This document shows positions 1 through 9,380 of a DNA stretch of 64,000 nt, one piece after another (the stretch's first letter is position 1; the number at the start of each line of letters is the position of its first letter). The notes beneath the pieces are model-generated. The model was not told the DNA's origin and made no database searches. It worked only from the letters and a program-made list of their open reading frames with translations. The DNA is taken from the NCBI RefSeq assembly GCF_018687715.1, contig NC_056753.1, forward strand, positions 26,144,501-26,208,500, in the 5' to 3' direction. The DNA is from Carya illinoinensis (lineage: Eukaryota; Streptophyta; Magnoliopsida; Fagales; Juglandaceae). The position numbers and the translations under genes were made by a program.

Positions 1-365
1 GTACGGTTCTTATTTTTTTTTAAAAAAAATTATCTAGAAAATTAATGGTATTGGATGGGCTGCAAGTGATCATTACCCTCTGCTGTTACTGGTAGCTAAG
101 GACAGATTAAGGTCTCCTAAAGTTTATGACCAAATTTTAAAGTCTTTAAGTGAGAGAAAACGTATGAAATAAATCCTAGTACAATATCTACGCAGATTTA
201 TGCTTTATTTTGCAAATTTATGTTGCTGGTTATATACAAGTTTATGCTTTATTTTGTTTTACTTTTCAAAGTTTAATATTATTTTCCATATTATGTTTTA
301 AGTTATTGATGATATTGCATTCTCATTCAGTTCTATTTTCATATTTCAAATATGGTTAACCTATA

Positions 366-2290
366 GACAAAAGTTGGATAAAAAATTCTTGACATACAAA
401 AGAGTATGTCGATGGTGTCAAGGAGTTTTTGAAGTTTGCATGTTAGAATTGTGCTAGAAATTCGTCAATTTGTTGCCCAGGTATAAAATGTGGATTACGT
501 ACGATGTTATGCCCAACATAGTATATGATCATTTGATTAGCTATGGAATTTCTTAAGGTTGCACCATTTGGCATACCCATGGGGAGAGAAAAAGGAAAGC
601 ATCTTATCATGCTACTGAAGCCCAAAATAATAATAAACAAATAAATGAAGGCTCCAGTGGGATGACAACCATGTTAAATGAAGTTATCCCTATGTTTGAT
701 TTGGAAATAATTGAAGGCGGGCCTGAAATAGGTGTAGATGCTGGAGAAGTCGGAGTGCAATATGAAAATCAACAAGGTTCTATCGAGAGAGTTAATAAAT
801 TTTATAATACGTTGAAATATGCCAATGAGTTATTATATGAAGGGTGCACAAAACATACTAAGTTTAGTGCTATTGAATGTATCTGGAATATGAAATATTT
901 GAGTGGATTGAGTGGTAGCATATTCACAAAACTACTTGAATTTGTAAATGAGTTGCTCCCACCAGGAGCATCATTGCCTAAAAATACATACGAGGCAAAG
1001 AAGTACATGAATGAGTTATGCCTTGGATACGAAAGATTTTAGTATGTCCCAATAGTTGTATCTTATTTTGGAAGGACAATGAGAATTTTGAAACATGTAT
1101 AGTATGCGGAGCATCAAGTGGAAGCAAAAAAAAAGTCTATGGATGATAGGTCTAAAAATGGTAAAAGAAGTCCAACGAAAATACTACAGTGGTTTCCGTT
1201 AAAACCAAGGTTGTAAAGGCTTTTTATATCATCAAAGACTTCTTCATGAATGAAATTGCATGCTATAGGTTGCACGAATGATGGGGTACTAAGACATCCA
1301 GCAGATGAGTTTGCTTCTGACCCCTATAATGTTAGGCTTAGTTTATCTGCAGATAACTTTAATCATTTTGGTAACATGAGCATTTTTTATAGTACCTGGC
1401 CAGTTATGGTGGTACCTTACAATTTACCCCATTAGATGTGCATGAAACGATCAACTTTCATACTATTGTTGATTGTACTGGGACCAACATCACCTTCAAT
1501 AAATATAGATGTATACTTAGAGCCTCTAATATCAGAATTAAAGGAACTATGGGAGGTTGGAGCACCAACCTATCATGTTTGCTCGAGAGAGATATTTACA
1601 ATGCGTGCGACTTTTTTGTAAACAATAAATGATTTTTTTGCATATAGTGATTTGCCTGGATGGCATACGAAAGGTTGTTTAGCATGTTTTTGTTGTATGG
1701 ATAATACATGATCTAGATGGCTAAAACATGGAAAAAAAGTTTTCCGATATAGGGCATAGAAGATTTTTTCCAAGAAATCATAGGCGGAGAATGATGACAA
1801 AAATAGTCAATGGATGATAGGTCTAAAAATGGAAAAAGAAGTCTGGTGAAAATATTATGGTGGTTTCTGTTAAAACTAAGGTTGCAAAGGGTTGTAAAGG
1901 CTTTTTATGTCATCAAAGACTTCTTCACGAATGAAATGACATGCTATAGGCCACACAAATGATAGGGTACTAAAGCATCCAACAGTTGAGTTTGCCTTTA
2001 ACCCCTGCAATGTTAGGCTTGGTCTATCTGCAGATGGCTTTAATGTTTTTTAGTAACATGAGCATTTCCCATACCACCTGGTCGATTATGTTGGTATTTT
2101 ACAATTTACCCCTTTAGATGTGCATGAAACGATCAACTTTTATACTAGCATTGATTATACCGGGACCATAATCACCTTCAATGAATATAGATATAAACTT
2201 AGAGCGTCTAATATCATAATTAAAGAAACTATGGGAGGTTGGAGCACCAACCTAACATGTTTGATTGTACACGAGAAATTGATCATCCAC
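366..2290 (+). pseudogene. TNP2-type CACTA transposase remnant (Transpos_assoc plus Transposase_21)
   Basis: From about 370 the plus strand reads as a broken Transposase-associated domain (pattern D-K-S-W, E-Y-x-x-G-V-x-x-F-L, then C-C-x-x-x-K-C) interrupted by stops and shifts. A 126-codon open stretch (662-1042) continues it and ends in the motif L-P-K-x-x-Y-E-A-K-K followed by L-C-L-G-Y-E, as seen before the Transposase_21 domain. At 1250-1620 the Transposase_21 core is recognisable: G-V-L-R-H-P-A-D, then V-R-L, W-P-V-M, P-Y-N-L-P, I-D-V-Y-L-E-P-L and E-L-K-E-L-W. Part of this core is repeated in tandem at 1800-2280. Stops at 1435 and elsewhere show it cannot make a functional enzyme. Confidence 0.82.
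1800..2285 (+). repeat. Tandem duplication inside the transposase remnant
   Basis: Positions 1800-2285 repeat 1130-1600: the same GTCTATGGATGATAGG-like start, the TTATGTCATCAAAGACTTC block, the PYNLP-coding block and the E-L-K-E-L-W-coding end. The same internal duplication is present in the distant copy (59040-59540 and 59720-60150), so it arose before the large direct repeat was made. Confidence 0.85.
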
Positions 2291-2589
2291 CTACTATGTC
2301 AATACCTGATGAAATTTTGGAACATTGCGCGCATTTCTCTTTTAGATTTGGAAAGTCAACCAACTAGTTATTTTAACTATAATTCTCATAATCTTTGTGA
2401 TGTTGTAGTCAAAATGTAATAAAAACAAGGAGCACCATAAGAAGAAGGTGGTTGTTCACAATGGAGGATCAAAAAGTTATGCAATATGCCCATGATGTGG
2501 TATTTATTTAATTAGTATTTATTTATTGTTGAATATTTGTTAGTTCTTTGTTTTGGATATATGTATTTAATCTAAAATATGAAATGTAG

Positions 2590-3262
2590 CAAAAATCAAC
2601 TCAGGTATTGCCAAGTCGAACCCAATTATTTGTCACAACCCATAAGAGAAAGGATGACACCCACTACAATGATGAGATGAGGAAGAAAGTGGTATGTTTA
2701 TTTTCAAATTTATTACTTTTTAATTTTAATGGATTTATAAGATAAAGAATGTGTATTTTTTATTATCTATTAGAAGCTGAGATTGAGAAACTTTTAACAC
2801 AGGACACAAATTCCATAGAAATGGGGTCTGGATGAACTATGGCTTGGGCATCAGATAATGTTTACTCTAAAGTTATAGGCCCAGAACGACCAGGATGTGT
2901 GTGCGATTTTGAGGTTTGGATCAACTCATACAAGGCAAACTTGTTAGCATTCACTACCAACTTCTAAGCAAGAAGATTGTATATCCAAGAAAGAGTTTGA
3001 TAAAATGAGAAACGAATTAACTAAATTGTAAAACTTAGTAAACACATTTGTGCATGCACAAGTTAGCACTCCACATATGTTTAGTTGATATCAATTAACC
3101 TTATTTTGAAATTTTTTGACCCTCATTTGAATTTATATGCAGGTTTAAGGAAAAAATCAAGTAGAGAATGAAGAAGAAGAGAAAGATGAAGAAGAGGAAA
3201 ATGATGATGAGGAAGAAGAAGAGGAAGAGAACAGCAAGGATGGGATTATAAGTGAATAATCT
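2590..3262 (+). pseudogene. Transposase_24-type second CACTA protein, remnant
   Basis: Two exon-like pieces are visible. The first (about 2590-2691) reads L-P-S-R-T-Q-L-F-V then T-H-K-R-K-D-D and ends at a GTATGT donor. The second (about 2772-2960) contains V-I-G-P-E-R-P-G, the hallmark of the plant En/Spm Transposase_24 family, with a stop a few codons upstream. A third piece (3143-3260) encodes a run of Glu and Asp ending in a stop, consistent with an acidic tail. Copy B at 60480-61160 has the same arrangement. The function in active elements is DNA binding and transposition; here it is broken. Confidence 0.72.
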
Positions 3263-3499
3263 CAAATTATATTAATACTTTAGTTTAATGGTATTTTGCA
3301 AGTTTCCTTAATTGAGATAATATTTATAGTTATGCTATATATTGACGCATCATATTTTATTTATGGTTAAGTTTTTTGTTCTATTTAATTAAGCAGAAGA
3401 GGTGGTGGCAGTGAAACATTATGATTGTTTTTTCAATTTTTTTGTGGATGGAACTTAAGTATTTTTTTCTTCGTATCATTTAAAAGCTGTTTTTTTTTC

Positions 3500-3998
3500 T
3501 TTTTGATATTTCTTTAACTACCAATAAATTTATAATAGTTTTGCATCTTTAAGTTATATATTTTTATCAACATAACAATATAAATGCCAGCAAATTCAAT
3601 GATTTACTGACATATAATTGATCAATTGTTGATATTTTTTTAAACATCGCCAAAATGACACATTTTACCTACGTAACAATATAAATGTATGAAAACTCAA
3701 TAATTTTCCGATATATAATTGATAAATTGTTGACCTTTTTTTAAATGTTGCCAAAGTTATACATTTTTATCAGTGTAACAATATAAAAGCTGGCAAACTA
3801 ATAATTTACTAGTGTATAATTGATCAATTGTCGAAGTTTTTTTAAACGACACCAAAGTGATATATTATTACCAGCATAATAATATAAACGCTAGAAAATT
3901 TAATAATTTACCAGCGTAAAAATTAAGAGCCAAAAATAACATATTTTTACTGGTACAAAAACAAACGCCGATAATATAAAAGCCAGTAATTCTTAGTG
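3500..3998 (+). repeat. CACTA subterminal repeats and TAGTG terminus
   Basis: About four degenerate units of roughly 110-120 bases, each with an ATAATTGATCAATTG-like core, a TTTTTTTAAA run and an ACCAGCGTAACAATATAAA-like block, run up to the TAGTG end at 3998. Such arrays are typical transposase-binding regions of CACTA elements. The corresponding array in copy B is 61440-61901. Confidence 0.75.
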
Positions 3999-4061
3999 CA
4001 CAGTGTCTTCGCCCGAAGCCCTGAGCAAACACTATCCAAATCTCACTGATAGACTTCAACA

Positions 4062-4247
4062 ACGGCATTCATCTTCGTGGGTCACCCAAATCGACATGAA
4101 GGATTGGAGGGTTTTGTTCGAAAATGGAGGTTAATTCATCAGGGGCTTTCTCTTGGTGAGTATTCAAAAATGGAGGTAGATATGCATTTCATACCCGCAA
4201 GCGGGTTGGCAGTTTCAGAAGGAGTCATTGGCAACAGAGGAGAATGA
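4062..4247 (+). other. Small conserved reading frame, start codon lost (copy A)
   Basis: This frame of 61 sense codons matches a complete 60-residue frame in copy B (61965-62147). In copy A the ATG has become ACG. The two differ by several substitutions and one insertion of exactly three bases, so the frame is open throughout in both. It lies just outside the CACTA terminus. I do not recognise the product; the hydrophobic start followed by a basic G-F-V-R-K-W-R-L segment matches no family I can name. It could be an exon fragment of a host gene or chance. Confidence 0.3.
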
Positions 4248-4599
4248 GCAGTTTCAATGGGGGATGACGGGAGTAATGTGTGGAGGAAGGGTAGGGCACT
4301 ATGGAGTAACGTTGGTGGAGTAATGTGGGAGGGACAGAAAACACTGTCGTTGATTGAATAGTCATGCATGTGAGCAGTACTTAAAACATTTCAAAACAAA
4401 TGAGATTTCTGGGTTTTATCTTAAAGTGACTGTTTGGAAGTGTATATCATCTCACTATCAGATTTGGGATGAGAAATCTGTGTCTCGTCTTTGCTCCCTA
4501 ACCTGACCTAAAAGTAAAGCAAAACCCTCCCTCCCCAATTTTACACCAAAAGGCAGCCCAATCCCTAATGTTACATCGTTTAATCACCAAAACCCTAAC

Positions 4600-4601
<2 letters not shown>

Positions 4602-4638
<37 letters not shown>
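4602..4638 (+). repeat. (CT)n microsatellite
   Basis: A near-perfect CT dinucleotide run. The matching but shorter tract in copy B is at about 62500-62521. It sits downstream of a segment rich in CTCATCTC motifs (4386-4560) and may be a former 5' leader. Confidence 0.9.
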
Positions 4639-4639
<1 letters not shown>

Positions 4640-4734
4640 TTCTTTTCCTTCGACGTTGACACTCATAATTTTCTCCAAACTTGCCACAAGCCCCAAGAAA
4701 TAGAGAGCGAAAATGTGTAATAAAAAGAAGAGTA

Positions 4735-4880
4735 ATGATACATACAATCACTTTTGCATATTCTATATACACTCCACTGATATGATTGACTGGATCAATT
4801 TTTTTAATACACAACTAATCACATTAAAGGAGTGAGCAAAAGAGTACTCAAAAGTAACTGTACATAGAATTTTTGTAAAA
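4735..4880. mobile_element. Small MITE-like inverted-repeat element
   Basis: The left side (TACATACAATCACTTTTG) and the reverse of the right side (TACAAAAATTCTATGTACAG then TTACTTTTG) form imperfect terminal inverted repeats around an AT-rich core of about 100 bases. Copy B has the same element at about 62609-62735, where the complementarity between ATACAATTATTTTTGTAT and ACAAAAGTGATTGCGTAT is easier to see. There is no coding capacity. The superfamily is not assigned. Confidence 0.4.
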
Positions 4881-5467
4881 AAAATTAGAGAGAGAGTAAG
4901 AAAGAAGCAAAAGAGAATTTGAGTTCTGAATTAATTTTCTTTATTAATTCCTCTGTACGTCGATCATCACTTATTTATATATTTCATCTAATCAAAGCAC
5001 TATGGCTTTATTACAATTATGGGCCTTAGTCCAGAACAATTATTACAACCAAGAACAATTACAACTCATCATGTTGACCCAAGTTTCTATCCACCACTTC
5101 TCATTTTTGTCTATTTTCTGTTGCCCTAGCTGCCACCCTCTCAATTTTTAAAGAGTTCTGCTATAGGTAAGCAGACGACGGATGAAAATGCGGACGAAAG
5201 ACAACGTGGCAAGTAAAAAAAAAAAAAATTGGAAAACAGGAAAAAGAGGAAATCTCAAACGTGTTGCAAAAGCTTCATATCTCCCGATCGCTGTAGCGCG
5301 ACGTCCCTGCGAGCACTTCGTCCGACCAAGCACACCCACTTTCAGATCTCCTCCACCATTTTCAGTTAACTCGACCAACCCTCTCATCAGTGCTCACAGG
5401 TTCAGTTCAGTGCTCTCACCATTTTCCATACAAGTACGAGGTTCAGTTCAGTGTACAAGCAATTTCA

Positions 5468-5719
5468 ATGGAACCTCCCCTGGTTCCGGCCTTGCCCAAA
5501 TACAGCGACCTCTCTCCACACCAATTCGCGTTTCTGAAGGAACATTTTCGAACCCGCGAAGATCTACTCCTCCGATCTCCTCATCTCTTGGCGGCACTCA
5601 CCAAACGCTGCGCTGATCTGGACGACGATCTTCGAGCCCTCGGAAGAAACGTCGTCGGAAGAGCTGTTTCGTGGATCTCTCCTTCATTTGCATACCGTGA
5701 AGCCCCTGTTTCTCTCTAG
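5468..5719 (+). pseudogene. Captured gene start, possibly RINT1/TIP20-like (MAG2-like) N-terminus
   Basis: An 83-residue open frame begins at an ATG at 5468 and ends at a TAG inside the Mutator-like element. The protein starts M-E-P-P, has L-S-P-H-Q-F-A-F-L, F-R-T-R-E-D-L, then a leucine-rich stretch with R-C-A-D-L-D-D-D-L and A-V-S-W-I. This pattern, a short Pro/Leu-rich lead followed by helices with S-D-L-D spacing, resembles the amino-terminal region of plant RINT1/TIP20-family ER-Golgi tethering proteins. The full proteins are several hundred residues long, so this is at most the first exon or two. Identification is from memory of the family pattern only. GC content and codon use differ from the neighbouring DNA, as expected for a captured fragment. 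Confidence 0.42.
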
Positions 5720-5727
5720 TCTCTACG

Positions 5728-5851
5728 CCAAAACAAAGCACTGCCAAAGGTCCTATCCTCCACGCCAAAACTCCTCCCTGTTTCTCTCTTCCAAAACAGA
5801 GCATTGCCAAAGGTCCTATCCTCCACGCCAAAACTCCTCCCTGTTTCTTTC
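5728..5851 (+). repeat. 63-bp tandem duplication inside the Mutator-like element
   Basis: Two adjacent units, 5728-5790 and 5791-5851, share CCAAAACA-AGCA-TGCCAAAGG followed by TCCTATCCTCCACGCC and CTCCTCCCTGTTTCT with only a few mismatches. It lies directly after the RINT1-like frame. Confidence 0.85.
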
Positions 5852-5926
5852 CTAACAGCAGAAGCCAATCTGTCACCATCAAACCAGCTCGTGCCGCCAT
5901 CGACAACGCCGTAGCCCAGCCCCACG

Positions 5927-6022
5927 TCACGATCCCTCGAAGCATCCCTTCGTGGCAGCAACTGGAACTGCGTTACTCCTCGTTCGAAGTCCACCACCAC
6001 GCACAGAGGAAGCCGACATGAA
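5927..6022 (-). other. Possible second captured fragment, minus strand
   Basis: On the minus strand an ATG near 6019 opens a short Ser/Arg/Gly-rich frame (begins M-S-A-S-S-V-R-G-G-G) that ends at 5927. It is GC-rich and faces opposite to the RINT1-like frame. No family is recognised; it is listed because Mutator-like elements often carry fragments of more than one gene. Confidence 0.2.
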
Positions 6023-6323
6023 ATCGCCGCGATCTCCTCTAGCTCGAAGTTTCTCCGTCGCGGGCAAGAGAGGAGTGACTTTCGGAAAAGTGTGAAATGA
6101 AGAAAGGGGGAAGAAAAAGTTAAGTGTTGAAACAATGAAACCATTCAGAAAACGAAGAGGAAAGAATTCCCGCTCTGTACAAAATGCGGCGTTTTCATTT
6201 ACAGTGAAGATGAAACAGACCAAGGGAAATATCCAACCAAAACGTCCTGTTTCATTAATCCACGTCAGCTGCCGGTGTGCAAATTCGTCCGCATCATGCC
6301 TGCAATAAGCATTTTCCATTTTT

Positions 6324-6327
<4 letters not shown>

Positions 6328-6359
<32 letters not shown>
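6328..6359 (+). repeat. (CT)n microsatellite
   Basis: A CT run that begins immediately after the right target duplication of the Mutator-like element. Copy B has the corresponding run at about 63084-63111. Confidence 0.9.
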
Positions 6360-6360
<1 letters not shown>

Positions 6361-6410
6361 ACAATCACTCTTCATCTCTCTCTCTTTCTCTCTCTGTTAG
6401 TTAGCAACGA

Positions 6411-6647
6411 TGCTTCTCCTCTCCTTTCATCATCGTCTCCCGAGCTCTTTAATTGACACAAATCGCCACAGTCTTCTCTCCTCCATCTCATTTTGTTCTC
6501 TCTTTGTCACTTAAATCCCAATCTTTCCTCCTTTTTCTCTATTCCATCAGTTCACCACAAAGATCAACTGAATGCTTGCAGAAAATCAAAGAAACCAGCC
6601 TTTGATTTCAACATAGACAACGAAAAGGGCAGCCATTACGTCTGGGT
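6411..6647 (+). pseudogene. Frameshifted copy of a possible first exon of unknown gene (copy A)
   Basis: A CT-rich leader runs into ATG at 6411, and the segment ends at a GTAAGG donor-like site (6648). The same exon-like unit in copy B (63162-63397) is open from ATG to donor; here one extra base in the run after the codons for C-S-L-F-V-T shifts the frame into an early stop at about 6512. Downstream of the shift the residues N-A-C-R-K-S-K-K and F-D-F-N-I-D-N-E are preserved in another frame. The product is not recognised. Confidence 0.4.
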
Positions 6648-6659
6648 GTAAGGATGTCT

Positions 6660-7255
6660 TAGATCTACACATATTATCAATGGTTTTTCAATTTGGATTG
6701 TTCTGGTGTACATCAGTATGATTTTCTTTGAGTGCATATTTTTATTCCATTTGATTTTGGTTCCGGTTTGTTCCGTTGCCGTGAGATTGTGTGTAATGGT
6801 TTGATGAAAGTTTTTTCTCTTCCTTAGATCTACATGTATTAAATTTTTTTTTTTAGATTTTGTTTCCTTTCAAGCATTTGGGTATGATTTATTAAGTGAA
6901 TTTCTAGAAATTTCAAGCGATTTTGTTTGGATTTGCCTTAGTTTTGTCTATATGGGTATGAGTTTTTTGCTCAACTTGCACACATTCAAACAAAAACTGA
7001 ATGAATTGAGAAGGAGAATGAATTGAAAACCGGCCGAAAGGTTTGTGTGGAAAAGTGAGTAGAGAATAAAGAGAGGAAGAAGATGAAACAAAAGGGAAAC
7101 ATCCAAAAAGCAGTCGGTAGAAAAAAATGCAAAAAAGAAAACAAAAAAGGAATTTTGTCATAAAATCAGGGGCAAAATAGGGAAAAAAAATAAAGGACAA
7201 AACACTGTTCATCCCTCAATTCGGACTTATTTAATGGAGTTATATATATATATAT
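6660..7255. other. Non-coding end of direct repeat copy A
   Basis: AT-rich sequence with intron-like T-rich stretches shared with copy B (63410-64000). Open frames on the minus strand here are low-complexity Phe/Leu-rich translations and are not credible genes. The segment ends in a short TA run at 7241-7258, where homology switches to the CuAO upstream repeat. Confidence 0.6.
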
Positions 7256-9380
7256 ATAGCATTCTAATTTGTTCTTGATATTGTATTGATCATTGTGGAA
7301 ATAATTCAAAGTTAAAATTACAAATATAATAAACATAAAAAATAATTTGTACAAGTTTCAAATAAAAAGGTTTTTGGTAAGTATTTGTAAAAAAAATATA
7401 TCTTACCCTAAAGGTTTTAAAAAAATTACTTTATTTTTATTTTTATTGAAACTACTCACTTTTTTATAAAAAGACTAACCTGACTTATAACGAGCATTAT
7501 TCAACCGATCCATTGACAATGAACCCAATAGAATGACAAAATTAAATAATAGGGATTCCAGTCTATGTTTTATATAGAAGTTTGGTAAAGTTGACTGTCT
7601 GTATCTTTTGATTAATCGGCGTGGTCCTGTTGATCTGATTGCCGTTCCAATTCTAGTGGTCGACGTTGCCCGCATGCAGATTCATGAATGCCAGACTGCA
7701 GGGTCCGTATCGAAGTATGACAAATGCATGTGGAGTTAATTATTATTCTTTTGAGTTTATTAGGAAAATATATATGTCAATATTGGAGGCCAATAGTGAA
7801 AATATTTTTTAAAAGTCGGAAATATACAAGTCTGAGATAATGGTATCTGCCTGCGTACGTATAAGTAGAGAGAATCGGCCATGAACATGATCATTTAGAT
7901 TTTCGAGTGTAATCTAAAGAAATTGCTATATATCAGTGTCTCTGTATTCTTAAGACTTGATTTAATTCCTCTCAAGTCTCAAGGGTATTAATATTTAATT
8001 ATGGTCATTGGTGATCTGTTTATTGACTCAAGATTAGAGAAGTACGGTAATTAATCAAACCTTGCCATAATTTATAAAATGAGGATGGCTATCAAATGTA
8101 TCAATCAAATATGTACATTAGTACAAATTAATAAGTTCTTTTATTTTTCTTTTTCTTTTAAGTATTTTTTAAATATCCTTAACCATAAAAAATATATATA
8201 TACATATATATAAATTCACTAATAGTCATTTTTTAAATTATTAAAAAAATAAAAAAAAAGTATAAGTGAACATATTTGTTGGGCATATTAGTAGTCATAA
8301 TATAATTTTCTTTTAAAAAATGCTAAACTCACCGGAGTTGGGTCCCAATAGTGTGTTCCGATTCCTTTGTTATTTTTACATAACAATTAAGGAATTATTT
8401 TTTTAATAATGTTGAGATTTTTTTATTATTTTAAGATGTTAAAAAACTAAATGCATGGAAAACAAAAATAAAAAAGATGAAATATACTACTCGGAACCCA
8501 AATTTAGGTCCCCACTAGGTGGTCGTCGCTTTACTCTTTTCCTTTATAAAATGGGCAGAATTTCGAACCTGAGTAGTTAAAACGAATTATAAAGGCGTTT
8601 ATAAAATGGACAGTTTCCAACTTGTTTATCAAAATGTTTTTATAAAAGAAAATATTTTAATCACAAATAAGTTTTCTAAAAATAAATTTATAAATTAATA
8701 TGACTTGATGTAATATATTAAATTATAAAATTATTTTTATTATAAAATAAATCTAATAAATTTAATAAAATTATATCAGTTTATAAATTTTCTTTATATA
8801 ATCTCTTTATATCTACAACAATTATACAGTTTACATTTATAAAAACATGACCGTCGAAAGATCGAACAGTTTACGTTTATATCTACAACAATTCTCTCGT
8901 GCCAAATGAGGATGGAGATTGGTCGTTGGAGAGCCGTTAAAAGTTGGAGTGTGTTATGTGCTCAAGCCCTATATATGCAGGCTACGCATGCAGTTTCCGA
9001 TATCCGGAGAAGGGCATATGTGTTTCTGACGATTGGTGGATCGATTTGAGAATAGTAAAAAGAGAAAAATATAAGAATTATTTTAAAAAATTACTCAAGA
9101 CAGTACAAAAAATTTCTGTAGCTCGATTTAAATAAAGCCTATATCTATATATTATCACAAAAAAAATCTGCTAATTGTTAAAATAAATACAAGTAATTAA
9201 ATTAATTTATTTTTTTAAAAAGTATAAAATAGACAAAAGAATAATCATTTATTTTTATCTTAATAAATATTACGTGATAATAAATTACTCTAAACTAAAG
9301 TTGCCTCAATACACTCAACTCTTGCACTCCCAATGCAGTAAAATGCACACAGTTACTCGCACCTTACCCATATCTCTTTG
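7255..9380 (+). repeat. Degenerate CuAO upstream region, copy 1 (no gene follows)
   Basis: Several blocks match the DNA upstream of the intact CuAO gene in the same order: 7258-7330 with 10726-10795 (TTGTTCTTGATATTGTATTG), 7635-7725 with 11930-11990 (CTGATTGCCGTTCCAATTCT), 7760-7925 with 13480-13635 (GTGAAAATATTTTTTAAAA, then AGAATCGGCCATGA), 8020-8095 with 13665-13720, and 8845-8862 with 13769-13790 (CATGACCGT then GAAAGATC). The part at 8900-9350 instead matches 44490-44787. No CuAO exon follows, so this looks like the promoter side of a duplicated gene whose body was lost. Confidence 0.72.

Larger units (their letters stand above)
1..3998 (+). mobile_element. Decayed CACTA (En/Spm) element, copy A, left end outside window
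   Basis: Remnants of both CACTA proteins lie in order on the plus strand: TNP2-type transposase (about 366-2290), then a Transposase_24-type protein (about 2600-3260), then subterminal repeats (3500-3990). The element closes with TAGTG at 3994-3998; read from the other strand the terminus is CACTAAGAATTACTGGC, the standard CACTA start. The first 365 bases are AT-rich non-coding DNA inside the element. The opposite terminus is not visible. No reading frame is intact, so the copy is dead for its own transposition, though its terminus might still be recognised by a transposase supplied elsewhere. Confidence 0.85.
5153..6317. mobile_element. Mutator-like element carrying gene fragments (Pack-MULE-like)
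   Basis: The block is flanked by a perfect 9-bp direct repeat, ATTTTTAAA, at 5144-5152 and 6318-6326; a 9-bp target duplication is the Mutator signature. The ends are related in inverted orientation: left starts GAGTTCTGCTATAGGTAAGC and includes ATGCGGACGAA, right (reverse strand) starts GGAAAATGCTTATTGCAGGC and reaches ATGCGGACGAA. The interior is much richer in GC than the surroundings and contains gene-like fragments instead of a transposase. The block is missing from copy B of the large repeat, where the flanking CT-rich sequences lie next to each other. It therefore inserted after the duplication, or was lost from copy B. Confidence 0.72.
1..7255 (+). repeat. Long direct repeat, copy A
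   Basis: This stretch is repeated in the same orientation at about 57908-64000. The order of landmarks is identical in both: A/T run, decayed CACTA transposase with an internal duplication, Transposase_24 remnant with acidic tail, subterminal repeats, TAGTG end, small conserved frame, CT tract, second CT tract, possible first exon and a TA-rich end. By eye most lines differ at only a few positions. Copy A is longer because a 1165-bp Mutator-like insertion (5153-6317) is absent from copy B; once that is removed both copies are about 6.1 kb. The left edge may lie outside the window. Confidence 0.93.

Noticed and set aside
5598..6144. Minus-strand frames of 115 and 142 residues in the Mutator-like element
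   Set aside because: They run opposite to the tandem duplication and the RINT1-like frame, with repeated residues caused by that duplication; no domain seen.
8944..9135. 63-codon frame in the CuAO upstream copy
   Set aside because: It covers part of a degenerate promoter-type repeat also present at 44500, where the frame is not kept.
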